Below are positions 40,060 to 49,720 of a stretch of 64,000 nucleotides of DNA, in pieces. Position 1 is the stretch's first letter; each line of letters opens with the position of its first letter. A program made the translations under genes and the position numbers. Origin of the DNA: Corydoras sp. C115 (taxonomy: Eukaryota; Chordata; Actinopteri; Siluriformes; Callichthyidae); the NCBI GenBank assembly GCA_019802505.1, contig JAFMOC010000070.1, positions 287,501-351,500 of the forward strand, read 5' to 3'. The notes below the pieces were generated by a model that made no database searches, was not told the origin of the DNA, and worked only from the letters and a program-made list of their open reading frames with translations.

Positions 40060-40440
40060 CTCTTCTGTCCTGGAGACGTTTGTGAAATGCCATCATGCAG
40101 GAAGGACACTCATTCTGAACCGCCTGCCGAGGGTACTTCCTGTCTCACTTCCCCTCAGAGTGGAACGCCAGCGCTGGTTGTTGTGTGATATGACTCGCAC
40201 AGCTCGGACCAATCGATGCCTCGTAATTAGAGCGGCGAGCACATTTCGTCTTGTCGTTTGGGGTGGACGGAGCATCGCGGGCACGCGCTTGTGTTTTGCG
40301 CATGGCAGAGTGCGAGCGAGGTCTGTAATTACAAATCAGATCAGAAGCCTGACGCGTCCCTCCGGCTGCCCGGCCGTCAGACCACTACCTTCTCTTAACC
40401 TTAATTTGCAGGATGCCGGGTGTCAGAGCTGCGAGTGATA
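40060..40440. promoter_or_regulatory. Candidate conserved non-coding element, CpG-containing
   Basis: CGGACCAATCGATGCC, CTCGTAATTAGAGCGGC, TCTGTAATTACAAATC and CCTTAATTTGCAGG, the last preceded by a pyrimidine-rich stretch that reads like a splice acceptor (AG at about 40411). Frames of 63-118 codons overlap on both strands without resemblance to a family. Confidence 0.28.
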
Positions 40441-40615
40441 GAATCTGTCAACTCTGTTAAAAAATAGTCTTCCGGACATGAGGTCAAACGTTCATCCACT
40501 CACGTGGAGGACGTTCTGGGTTATCCAACTTTGATTGGATGCCAACAAGCCAACAAGCTGAGATATGCAAAGACATGTGATATGCACCTCTTTAGATTCA
40601 TTAGAATAAATATTA

Positions 40616-40915
40616 CAGGGTTCTCCTTTCAGCGCTGGGTGTTCCCGGTTTGAATCCCAATCTGGGTGGAGTTTCGATGTTCTCTGCATGTCCGCATGAG
40701 TTTCCTCCGGGTTCTCATGTTTCCTCCCACAGACCAAAAACATGGATCAAGGTCAATAGAATTCTCCAAATTGCCCCCTATAGTGTGTGTCTGTGTGAGT
40801 GAGTGTGTGCCCAGCGATAGATAGACCCTGTCCTGGGTATATCTGCCCAGATGGGCATGTGGAACCCCACCGCGACCCTTATAGAGGATAAAGTGGAAGA
40901 TAATGGATGGATGGA
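40616..40915 (+). mobile_element. SINE family A, 5'-truncated
   Basis: Starts at GGTTCTCCTTTCAGCGCTG, B box GGTTTGAATCC, full body with small gaps, end GATAAAGTGGAAGATAATGG and GGAT tail. The next 70 bp (GGGTGGCACAGCGGCTTGG ... AAATGAATAAAATAAATGG) looks like a head joined to a tail of a second, almost wholly deleted copy. Confidence 0.82.
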
Positions 40916-41059
40916 AATATTACAGGGTGGCACAGCGGCTTGGCCTCCCGTGCGACTCTAGCACAAGATTAAGGGGATAAATGAATAAAATAAATGGGTA
41001 GACACTAAGTAACTTAATGGTTAGGGATGAAATACACAGTCAGTCTGGATTCAGCAGCC

Positions 41060-41373
41060 CAAAGTGCTTGCTGACTTTGGTGGGGTTGCTATTTAAGTGG
41101 TGAGGCTACCGGGACTCAATGTGCTGCTCCATGAGGTTCTCCATTTGAGTGTGAATGGAGAGCCCACAGTACAGTGTAGACTATGGATCTGCGTTCTCTG
41201 TACAAATGCAGTCAGATTCAGTCGTCATGATAGCAATATGCCAGAAATGTACCTGAACACGCCTCACTTCAAGAGATGTAGATATATTCACAAGCAGTGT
41301 TGCTATTTAAATGGCGCAGGCGGTAGGCGGCAAAACAGACTGTTGGCGGGGGGGGGGGGGGTGGGGGGGGGGT

Positions 41374-41413
<40 letters not shown>

Positions 41414-41500
41414 GTGTAAGATAGTGATGAGCATCGCGACGTGCTTGGAAAAGCATAATTCAGACGCATCAACAAATCAAGAACACCGGACACTGAGGAC
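41060..41500 (+). mobile_element. Unclassified element, family D (modules 3-6)
   Basis: Same order as 5975: GACTTTGGTGGGGTTGC, TGTGCTGCTCCATGAGG, AGTGTAGACTATGGATC, CCAGAAATGTACCTGAACAC, TTCACAAGCAGTGTTGC, G tract, AAGATAGTGATGAGCATC and AGACGCATCAACAAATC. The four-G site of the 5975 copy is expanded to 64 nt here. Confidence 0.68.
41348..41411. repeat. Poly-G tract, 64 nt
   Basis: G throughout except T at 41362 and 41373; the last 38 are uninterrupted. The complement gives a proline-run frame that is not a gene. The length may be imprecise because long G runs are hard to sequence. Confidence 0.9.
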
Positions 41501-41861
41501 TTTAAGGGTTAAACGGCAGCAGATGACGCTGAGAATCAACAGCCTCTGATTTGCATGTTCTGCATCTGGAGCGTCACGTTCTCCGCCGTGTGAACACATC
41601 GGGTTAAAGGAATCTGACAGCGTTTAAAAGCTTACAGGCATTTTAGGTCTTTGACAACAATCGTTTGTAACCCAACACAGCCACTGGCTACGGAACAGCA
41701 TGCTCATGGTCTTATCATCGCTTTAGTTCTTCCCAAAAACAGTCCCTCGAGGCAGAGATATGCCCTCAAACCTTTGACGGTTGATTACGCTCATTGGGTT
41801 CGAGTCAGGGATTCGTTAGCGTGGGCCGAGGTGCTTTGTAAGTGTGTGTGAATGCTGTTGG

Positions 41862-41900
41862 GCGTGTGTGTGTGTGTGTGTGTGTTGGTGTGTGGTCTGG
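41862..41900. repeat. (TG)n tract
   Basis: GTGTGTG array with TTGG interruptions, near a (GA)n at 41960-41975. Confidence 0.85.
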
Positions 41901-41984
41901 TGTTTCTGCTGGCTGTGTGGTGATGGAGTGAGCGAGCGAGTGAGAGATAAAAGGGGAAAAAGAGAGAGAGAGAGCAGGACTTTC

Positions 41985-42480
41985 ACTTCCCCAATTTGGC
42001 ATCTGCATCTGTCCATTACTGGCAGCTAACCAGCCCCGAGCGCTCGGCTGCCTCTCCAACCGCAATAAAGTCACTCGGAAATACAGAGACGTTCCACCAA
42101 ATCCAGCAATAAACCAACTGTCAGTCAGCGGCGTGCTTATTAACCAAATGAAAAAGAGAAATCTAACAGTAATTAAATCCATATTCCACGTTATGAAAAC
42201 ATGTCCAAATATATCAGCGTCAGTGCCGCGCCTCATAAAGTGGAGTTTCTTCATTACTGTCTGCAGGATGTAAAACGGCTCGTTACAAAGGGACGGCAGA
42301 ATAGATGAAAAGAGTGACTTTGAGAGGTGTGATGATTTAATATCATCTGCATTATTGGTCTGCAGCTGCTTATGTCACATCTCATGGGCTTCGGCGTGCC
42401 TCCACCGCGCGCTCGTCTCCCGCTCTGCCTAATAAATACATTATTTCAGCAGAACAAATAAATGGAAAACACCTCTTCAG
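41985..42480. promoter_or_regulatory. Candidate conserved non-coding element
   Basis: CCCAATTTGGCATCTGCATCTG (two proneural-type E-boxes), TCCATTACTGGCAGC, AACAGTAATTAAATCC, TTTAATATCATCTGC and CCTAATAAATACATTATTTC. Mostly repeat-free; the minus-strand frame of 149 codons that crosses it has no domain. Confidence 0.33.
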
Positions 42481-42604
42481 TCACGAGGACGGCGCAGTTC
42501 TACATCTCAACCCGTTCGGTTTGATTCCAAATGTGTGCTCGGTACGAGCGAGGGTCCAAATCTCAGCTTCATACTCCACAGGTGAGGACCATTACTCCTT
42601 TATT

Positions 42605-42609
<5 letters not shown>

Positions 42610-42660
<51 letters not shown>

Positions 42661-42661
42661 G
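42610..42661. repeat. (AC)n(GC)n compound tract
   Basis: Eighteen AC units pass directly into eight GC units. Alternating purine-pyrimidine throughout, the classic Z-DNA-prone pattern. Confidence 0.95.
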
Positions 42662-42762
42662 TACACAATTCCAGTTATTCATAAAAATCATGTGTTTGGG
42701 GAAGATCTGTCACTATCGCCAGGAAGAGAGGCATCTAACTTACAATGGGACAAGGTGTCAAG

Positions 42763-42957
<195 letters not shown>

Positions 42958-43001
42958 AATTATTAGTATTATTATTATTTTTTTTTCACAGTGGTTTTGG
43001 G

Positions 43002-43354
43002 GTGGCACGGTGGCTTAGTGGTTAGCACGTTTGCCTCTCAGCGCTAGGGATTCTCGGTTCGAATCCCCATCTGGGTGGAGTTTCCATGTTCTCCCCGTGT
43101 CCGTGTGGGTTTCCTCCAGGTCCCACAGTCCAAAAACATGGATCAAGTCAATTGAGTTCTCCAAATTGCCCCATATAGAGTGTGTCTGTGTGAGTGAGTG
43201 TGTGTCCAGCGATAGATTGGCGCCCTGTCCTGGGTGTATCTGCCCAGCGCCCGAAACGTTCTCCCCTGGATGGGCATGGGGAACCCCCCCCCCCCGCGAC
43301 CCTAATATAGGATTAAGAGGAAGATAATGAATGAATGAATGAATGAATGAATGA
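43002..43354 (+). mobile_element. SINE family A, full length, little diverged
   Basis: Head GGTGGCACGG, perfect A box TGGCTTAGTGG, B box GGTTCGAATCC; body GGAGTTTCCATGTTCTCC, AAATTGCCCCATATAGAG, CCTGTCCTGGGTGTATC; 13-base C tract; end GATTAAGAGGAAGATAATG with (AATG)7. The arrangement (tRNA-like pol III promoter, conserved GGAGTTT.CATGTTCTCC body, ATGA tail) matches the DANA/mermaid class of fish SINEs. Confidence 0.93.
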
Positions 43355-43394
43355 AATATGCTTTTGTTTTTGTGTGGGTCCGGTTCTCTTGTCA

Positions 43395-43625
43395 GTGATG
43401 TCTGTGCTCCAGTGCACAAAGAAAGGTCCAGCAGGTGGAGGGGGTGTGGATGTGGCAGGCACCTGAATACTAAACACCATCGAACAGACTGTGGGATGAA
43501 CTAGAACGCAGATTGCGAGCCAAATCTTCTAATCTTAATAACATGTCTGTCCTAATAAATATCCCAATGATTGCTTCCCACGGATTTGCTCCAAAATCTT
43601 GAAGAAAGCCTTTCCTGAATAGTGG
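43395..43625 (+). pseudogene. Tc1/mariner transposase C-terminal remnant
   Basis: The frame beginning at 43489 reads LWDELERRLRAKSSN, the motif beside the catalytic glutamate of Tc1-family transposases, and stops at 43600-43602. Upstream GTGCTCCAGTGCACAAAG encodes the CAPVHK stretch in a shifted frame, and the downstream AAGCCTTTCCTGAATAGTGG matches the SLP..VE end. Indels between these blocks kill the frame. The 20-bp minisatellite begins 30 bp later. Confidence 0.75.
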
Positions 43626-43654
43626 ACCCAGGTTTAGGTGCAAAGAGAGAGAGA

Positions 43655-44173
43655 GATACAGACCATGGTGTCCCGATACAGACCGTGGTGTCCCGATACA
43701 GACCGTGGTGTCCCGATACAGACCGTGGTGTCCCGATACAGACCGTGGTGTCACGATACAGACCGTGGTGTCACGATACAGACCGTGGTGTCCCGATACA
43801 GACCGTGGTGTCACGATACAGACCGTGGTGTCCCGATACAGACCGTGGTGTCCCGATACAGACCGTGTGTCCCCAAAGACCGTGGTGTCCCGATACAGAC
43901 CGTTGGTGTCCCGATACAGACCGTGTGTCCCGATACAGACCGTGGTCACGATACAGACCGTGGTGTCACGATACAGACCGTGGTGTCCCGATACAGACCG
44001 TGGTGTCCCGATACAGACCGTGGTGTCCCGATACAGACCGTGGTGTCACGATACAGACCGTGGTGTCACGATACAGACCGTGGTGTCCCGATACAGACCG
44101 TGGTGTCACGATACAGACCGTGGTGTCACGATACAGACCGTGATGTCACGATACAGACCGTGGTGTCACGATA
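43655..44173. repeat. 20-bp minisatellite, about 26 units
   Basis: Unit GATACAGACCGTGGTGTCCC/A with the last base alternating C or A. Four units in the middle (43861-43945) have small indels. Because 20 is not a multiple of three and the unit lacks in-phase stops, all three forward frames and one reverse frame stay open for 160-178 codons, each reading the same 20-residue period. These are not genes. Confidence 0.97.
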
Positions 44174-44354
44174 GCTCCTGTAGGTGTGATGTGTAGATGT
44201 CTTAATACGTCTATATTTCTTGATTGAGATCTTTGTTTGTTGATTGATTATCAGATTTGCATTTCGTTCCTATCCCGTTGTGCCGTGTTCTTTAATGACC
44301 CTCATGTTCCGCGGCCGTTTGGAGGGAACGGTTACAGTGCGAAAAGCTCATGTT

Positions 44355-44610
44355 GCAAAATGGTATATAAAAAAGCTCTGCGGCGCCTCCATCTGCCTCC
44401 TCAAAAGTGAAAGCCAGCATCCAGCTGTTTCTCGGCTTCCTTCTTTCGGAAGTCCTCAGAGAGCCGTATATGATTTTGGGCTCAGCAGCGTCAGTTGTTT
44501 ACAGAACGCGGGGTTTGCCACACGTCCACGAGCGTTCCGTCCCGAGGAGAAGAGCGCTGTTCTGTTCCTCAGAAGGAGCGCAGTGGTATTCGAGCGGCGC
44601 TGCTTGTTAA
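44355..44610 (+). other. TATA-like box and short open frame, unrecognised
   Basis: GGTATATAAAAAAG at 44361-44374 is a good TATA-box match. A frame from 44407 to 44610 begins with a hydrophobic stretch (KASIQLFLGFLL) but its first codon is GTG and there is no upstream in-frame ATG, so translation is doubtful. 44240-44640 is otherwise repeat-free and CpG-containing. Confidence 0.15.
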
Positions 44611-44839
44611 ACAAAGCCTGACCACAGTATAAACGGAGGCCCATCCACAACAGATGCTTGTTTGTGCCGCCTGTTTTTGCGCGGTTCTGCTGGTTCTGGT
44701 AAGAATAGCACGGTTCTGGAGTGTCGGCCATGCTGTGGGAGGTCAGGGTGGAGAAACGAATGGAGGATGGATCTAATAAAGTGGCCGCTACGGTACTGCT
44801 ACACTGCCAATATTAATTATAATCATTACAATAACATAA

Positions 44840-44900
44840 GCTTGTGGTTAAGGAACCAACCTTGCGACCTTAAGACCCCAGACCAGGTCCTGGTCTAACC
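44840..44900 (+). mobile_element. SINE family C, head scrap
   Basis: CTTGTGGTTAAGGAACCAACC and TTGCGACCTTAAG; the B box and everything after are gone. Confidence 0.5.
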
Positions 44901-44991
44901 AAGTTCTAGTAGCTGTAGCGCCCCTGGTGGAGGTAAATAAATGCAGAATGATCTGCAAAAACTGAGGCGATGATTTCTGGAGCATAACTTC

Positions 44992-45213
44992 CCTCAGATC
45001 CAGGTTTGAATCCCGATCGGGGAGTTCTCCCCCTGTCCATGTACGTTTTCTATGGTTCTCCGGTTTCCTCCCACAAAAAAAAAAAAAAAACATGGTTTCA
45101 AGGTGAAATGGCTGTTCGAAATTGCCGCTAGTGAGTGTGAACCCAATGATGGATTGGCGCTTTATCTTAGGTGTATCCGCCCAGCGCCCAAAACGTTCTC
45201 CCCTGGATGGGCA
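44992..45213 (+). mobile_element. SINE family A, truncated and diverged
   Basis: Begins at the B-box region (AGGTTTGAATCCCGATC). An A run of 17 (45076-45092) replaces CAGTCCAAAA. Ends after CCCTGGATGGGCATC, without the ATGA tail. Confidence 0.78.
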
Positions 45214-45310
45214 TCGGGATCTTTAATGTTAGAGTCGACTGCATCCTGACCAACGTTTACAAAAACAACATGTGAACGCCGCTAAAACCTTTGAATTAAT
45301 CCACCCGGCG

Positions 45311-45603
45311 AACGCGGCATGATGGCTTAGTGTTTAGCATGTTCTCCTCTCAGTGCAAGGGGTTCCCGGTTCAAATCCCAATCTGGGTGGAGTTTCCATG
45401 TTCTCCCCGTGTCCACATGTGTTTCCTCCGGGTTCTCTGGTTTCCTCCCACAGTCCAAAAACATGGATCATTGGATTCTCCAAATTGCCCCATATAGTAT
45501 GTGTGTGTGAGTAAGTGTGTGCCCAGCGATAGATTGGCGCCCTGTCCTGGGTGTATCTGCCCAGCGACCCTAATAGAGGATAAAGCAGAAGATAATGGAT
45601 GGA
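45311..45603 (+). mobile_element. SINE family A
   Basis: Head CGCGGCATGATGGCTTAGTG, B box GGTTCAAATCC, body complete to GTGTATCTGCCCAGC, then a deletion joining directly to GACCCTAATAGAGG and the GATAAAGCAGAAGATAATGG end. Confidence 0.87.
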
Positions 45604-45899
45604 CCAGACGAACATGCCAAATCACAGATAGACTCACGACACCTAGGACTTTCTTTCTGGTTGAGTTCTAATCACGGCGTCATGGCGTCTTCGTCTCGGT
45701 CGTTTCTTTTCAGACGTCATACTAGGACACACAAGAACCTACGTCTGATCATCTGACCTTCCGATTCACCCCGTCCAAATCCGCCGGCGCTCAACCTCAT
45801 TTTAAAGCCGAACCTCGCTGCCTGCGCTTTCACCGTCTCGAAACGAGAACCTCAGACAAAAAAAAAAAAAAAAAAAAGAGAAAAACCGTTGGAGTGGGA

Positions 45900-46110
45900 G
45901 ACAGGAAAAAGAGATTGTTCTGAACATTACTGGCACTGAGGTCATTAATGAGCATTGCTCATGCTGTCATGGCAACCATTAGCACAGTAATGTCACTAAT
46001 GGCATTGGAGACAGGGCATGAGAACGATGGGAAAATTATTGTCAAGTTCAATTAGGATCCTTCGTCTGCGCGCAGCCGGGCCGCCCGAAGCCGCCATCGA
46101 TTATCTATCA
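45900..46110. promoter_or_regulatory. Candidate enhancer with RFX-like site and homeodomain palindrome
   Basis: GAGGTCATTAATGAGC, GTCATGGCAACC (RFX half-site at 45966-45977), and CCATTAG (45976-45982) with CTAATGG (45996-46002), a perfect 7-bp inverted repeat with a 13-bp spacer. AAAATTATTGTCAAGTTC, TTCAATTAGGATCC and ATCGATTATCTATC follow. Repeat-free, right of a poly-A run (45860-45878). Confidence 0.45.
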
Positions 46111-46149
46111 AACTGAAGAGGGAGAGGAGGGTGGAGAGCGCGACACGTC

Positions 46150-46560
46150 GCCCGTACATGTGTTAGCTGCAGGTTCTCAACCCCAAATAAGCTCGGATTA
46201 CCGCACATGTGCGGGTTCCTCAACGGTTCACGCAACACTGGCACCAGACAGCAAATGGCGACTGCGGAGCGAAAGAAAACACGTCTCGAGTGAGCGACGG
46301 AATGAGAACCATGTGTTCAGCGCACAGGTGGCGGACTCAAATCATTAGAGCTTCACAGCAGCGGCTGTGGGCTCCGAGCTGCACTGGTCAACATGTTTGG
46401 ACACTCTGGAATGCGGATGCTTGCGGCAGACACCACATCAGAGCGGCGTCTGGGGCGGGACATAGTTGTGGGACGAATGGGACGTCTCGTTACATGTTTT
46501 GCATCCTTCTGAACTCACGGGACCCCACGGTCTGCGGGATCGATACACACAGCTGAGCGA
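46150..46560. promoter_or_regulatory. CpG-containing candidate block
   Basis: Repeat-free DNA with scattered CpG and CAAATCATTAGAGC. A plus-strand frame of 115 codons from ATG at 46209 shows no domain; the sequence could equally be regulatory. Confidence 0.2.
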
Positions 46561-46605
46561 CTGTGGCAACCAGGACACAGTGTGTATGCAGGACTAATTA
46601 AACGT

Positions 46606-47050
46606 TAGGCCACGCCCCCTTCCTTGCTCCATCGTCTATCTCCTCCACTTATTATATAGATGGAGTTTGTAGTTTTATAATTACAGACTGTAGTCCATCT
46701 GTTTTTTGTTGGTTCTCTGTTGGTCAGCACCAACACAGAGCAGGTATCATTTGGATGGTGGATTGTTCATTGTCAGTTCTGCAGTGACACTGATGTGGTG
46801 AGGGGGGTTTTAGTGCAGCAGTGCTGCTGGAGTTTCATTTCTCCACCTCAGTCACACTGCTGGGATAGGAATAATGCACCCACCAAATAATCCCTGCTCT
46901 GTGGTGGTACTATTGGGGTTCTGAGCATTAGAACAGAGTACACAGTATGTACTGCAGAACACAAACAGATGGACTACAGTCTGTCATTGTAGAACTACAA
47001 AGTCCATCTTTACAGGAATTGGAACTGAGAACATGGAGAACAGAAAGGTT
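46606..47050 (-). mobile_element. Fold-back element, family G, longest copy
   Basis: GATGGAGTTTGTAGTTTTATAATTAC ... GTCCATCTG near 46660-46705 is matched by its complement CAGATGGACTACAGTCTG ... ACTACAAAGTCCATC near 46970-47016, giving arms of about 55 bp. The outer end AGGCCACGCCCCC at 46607 matches the right end of the 34278 copy; the opposite outer end is replaced by unrelated DNA before the next SINE. The central region is non-coding. Confidence 0.78.
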
Positions 47051-47071
47051 TGTGTTCAAACTCATCTCATC

Positions 47072-47354
47072 ATCATTCTCTTAATCAGGGGAGAATACAC
47101 TCAGGACAGGGCGCCAATCTATCACTGGGCACACACTCACTCACACAGACACACACACAGCATTGGGTGGAAATTTAGAGCAGTCAATTCACCTTGAATC
47201 CATGTTTTTGGACTGCAGGGGAAACCGGAGAACCCAGAGGAAGCTCACACAGATACAACATGGAGAACATGGAAACTCCACCCAGATCGGGATTCAAACC
47301 TGGATCCCCAGCACTGAGAGGAGAACATGTTACACTGCACCACCATGCCGCCCT
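47072..47354 (-). mobile_element. SINE family A
   Basis: Minus-strand head GGGCGGCATGGTGG, an altered A-box region (TGGTGCAGTG), B-box region GGTTTGAATCC, body complete, 3' third shortened (AATCAGGGGAGAATACACTC). Confidence 0.85.
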
Positions 47355-47390
47355 GCTGTCAGTATATATATATATACACACACACACACA

Positions 47391-47717
47391 TTCATTCATT
47401 CATTATCTTACGCTTTATCCTCTATTAGGGTCGCGGTGGGGTTCCCCATGCCCATCCAGGGGAGAACATCTCGGGCGCTGGGCAGATAGACCCAGGACAG
47501 GGCGCCAATCCATTGCTGGGTACACACTCACTCACACAAACACACTCTATATGGGGCAATTTTGAGAATTCAAATGACTTGATCCATGTTTTTGGACTGT
47601 GGGAGGAAACACGAGAACCTGGAGGAAACCCATGCGGACATGGGGAGAACATGGAAACTCCACCCAGATGGGGATTCGAACCGGGAACCCCTAGTGCTGA
47701 GAGGCGAACGTGCTAAC
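47391..47717 (-). mobile_element. SINE family A inside a TA/CA microsatellite
   Basis: (CATT)n tail complement, ACGCTTTATCC, full body, B box GGTTCGAATCC, ending at GAACGTGCTAAC, so the A box is missing. Both flanks carry (CA)n and (TA)n runs (47365-47390 and 47718-47752), consistent with duplication of a microsatellite target. Confidence 0.88.
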
Positions 47718-48111
47718 ACACACACATTATATATATATATATATATATATACAGTATATATCTTGGTCCTGGTCAAACCTTGCTCAGGTACCGGGTTCTG
47801 TTGGGGTTCTGACCCGGGGTGCATTAGCTGCAGTGAGTGGTCTCTCAGCACAGTGTGAGCTCAAAACTTTTATTAACGTGATTTCTGTTTCAGCTCCTTC
47901 ACGTCCTCAGCACACGATGCTGAACACTCGCAGCTTGTGTTGACATTCCGATTCAGGCCTTCAGACTGCAGGGACTTTACTTTTGACAGGTATACCATTC
48001 CTCCCAGCAGGAACTCTTTGGGGAACTGTCCAGATCGTATGTGGTCCTGTAATCGGCTTCACGCGTCTGTTCGGGACGTGAATACTTCAATAAATGAAAG
48101 GCAGGATGAGG

Positions 48112-48440
48112 GACAGCACTGTGGTGCAGTGGTTTGCATGTTCTCCTCTTAGCACTGGGGTGTAGTTTCCATGTTTGAATCCCAATCTGGGTGGAGTTTC
48201 TATGTACACACTGTATCCACGTGTGTTTCCTCAGGGTTCTCCGGGTTCCCACAATCCAAAAACGTGGATTTAAGGTGAATTGACTGCTCTCGGTTGCCCT
48301 CATATAGTATGTGTGTGTGTCTGTGTGAGTGAGTGTGTACCCAGTGATGGATTGGCGCGCTGTGCTGGGTGTATCTGCCCATCGCCCAAAACATTCTCCC
48401 CTGGATGCGCATGGGGAACCCCCCCCTAATGGGGAACCCT
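48112..48440 (+). mobile_element. SINE family A, old copy
   Basis: CAGCACTGTGGTGCAGTGG head, an inserted partial duplication (GTAGTTTCCATGTTTGAATCC) around the B box, full body with many changes, ends at a doubled GGGGAACCC without tail. Confidence 0.82.
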
Positions 48441-49169
48441 CCTAAAGATGAATCCAGACTGACACGTTACTATTTTTAGGATGCGGGTGAAAAACATTGT
48501 GATATCGTTGTTATATGTACCATCTGGTCCACCCCCCCACCCCCCACCTGCATGTCCTCCCATACATCTCAAAACTTTATATTTGTCCGTCCTCCCCTCC
48601 TTCGTCCTGGTGACGCCATCCTCAGCATCATTCAGCCAGAATAAACATGTGCCGTTCCTCCTCCACACATGCACCAAACCACCTCTGCCAAAACATCCTG
48701 CCTGCACCGGCCCGCTAATAAACCTCCATCCTCGTCTCCCTCACCGCGCAGCACAGTCCACACTCCCTGTGCTTGAGTGGGTTTTCCCCAAGGTACCAAA
48801 CCCAGCGCTCTGCTGTGTATGTGAAGAACTGAAAACACACTGCATTCTCTGGAACCCATTGTCAGCACATGGTTCACGATGCTCTTACCTTTAGACGAGT
48901 CCCACGGATTGGCCGCCGACAGGAACATGGTGGCGCGCCCACGCCGCGGTGCTGTGCGTCTCCATTGGACCGGCCTGTTGATCTGGGAATGGACTCTGCG
49001 AGGCTCACAGTCTAGAGACAATGAAGAAGAACAATAGATGTAGCTCAGCCATTGTTTAAATGTTAACGATGGGCCTGTGTGTCTGAGGTTTTGTTTATGG
49101 GAATGAGGATGATGGGCGCATGCTGCGTGGACCGCTCGTTCCGCTCGTTCCGCTCCTCTGCCGTCTCAA

Positions 49170-49720
49170 GACAATGCCATGAGTCATGGAATCGCCGCCG
49201 TCCGCTCACTGCGCGCAAACTGCATGACCCACGTTTGCACCATGGCTCGAGATGTGATCAGATGCAGGAGGCATGGTGGGGCAATTACACAGCAAGAATT
49301 CGAGCACTATATTGCCCCCCCCCTCCCCTCGTCCAGAGGCAGTGCGTACAGTCTGAACTACATTCAGGGTCAGTGGGAGGAACAGCGTGGGTTCTTGCTC
49401 ATATCAGAACAGAACATTACGCGCAAAGGCCGGACCTTCAAATGGCGCATATCGAATGACTCCGGGCGAGAGTCCGCAAGTGCGCACAACACGCAGTCTG
49501 CTTTGCACGAAAACATTTCGTTTAAAGTGCACGCTTGCAAATTAGCGCCGTGCCAAAACCAAAATTATATGAACTTCAACGAGTCCATGGCTTTTGCGCC
49601 GCCGCCGGATTCCGCTCATTCTTGTGGAGTTTGTATAAAAAGCCCCGCTGGCGGTTGGGCACGACTGGGGTGTGTAACGGCCGCTGCAAAGCTTGGGGTG
49701 ATTTCGGCCTAATGACCCCG
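49170..49720 (+). promoter_or_regulatory. CpG-rich block with TATA-like box and a 177-codon open frame
   Basis: An ATG-initiated frame runs 49179-49712. Its product has no repeats, signal peptide, membrane segment or motif I know. CpG density is high and TTTGTATAAAAAGCCCC (49629-49645) is a good TATA box near the frame's 3' end, with GGGCACGACTGGG about 25 bp on. The region may therefore be a promoter for a plus-strand transcript starting near 49665. GGGGCAATTACACAGC and ACGAAAACATTTCG suggest regulatory content. Coding and regulatory readings are both unproven. Confidence 0.2.

Noticed and set aside
40390..40440. Splice acceptor and exon (pyrimidine-rich stretch then TTTGCAGG)
   Set aside because: The frame after it stops within a few codons and no donor follows; probably chance within a regulatory block.
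41097..41549. 150-codon frame with a glycine run
   Set aside because: Lies in a family D repeat and crosses the 64-nt G tract.
43622..44196. Three overlapping plus-strand frames (163-178 codons) and a minus-strand frame
   Set aside because: All are produced by a 20-bp tandem repeat that has no stop in these phases; the predicted products are the same 20-residue period in each frame.
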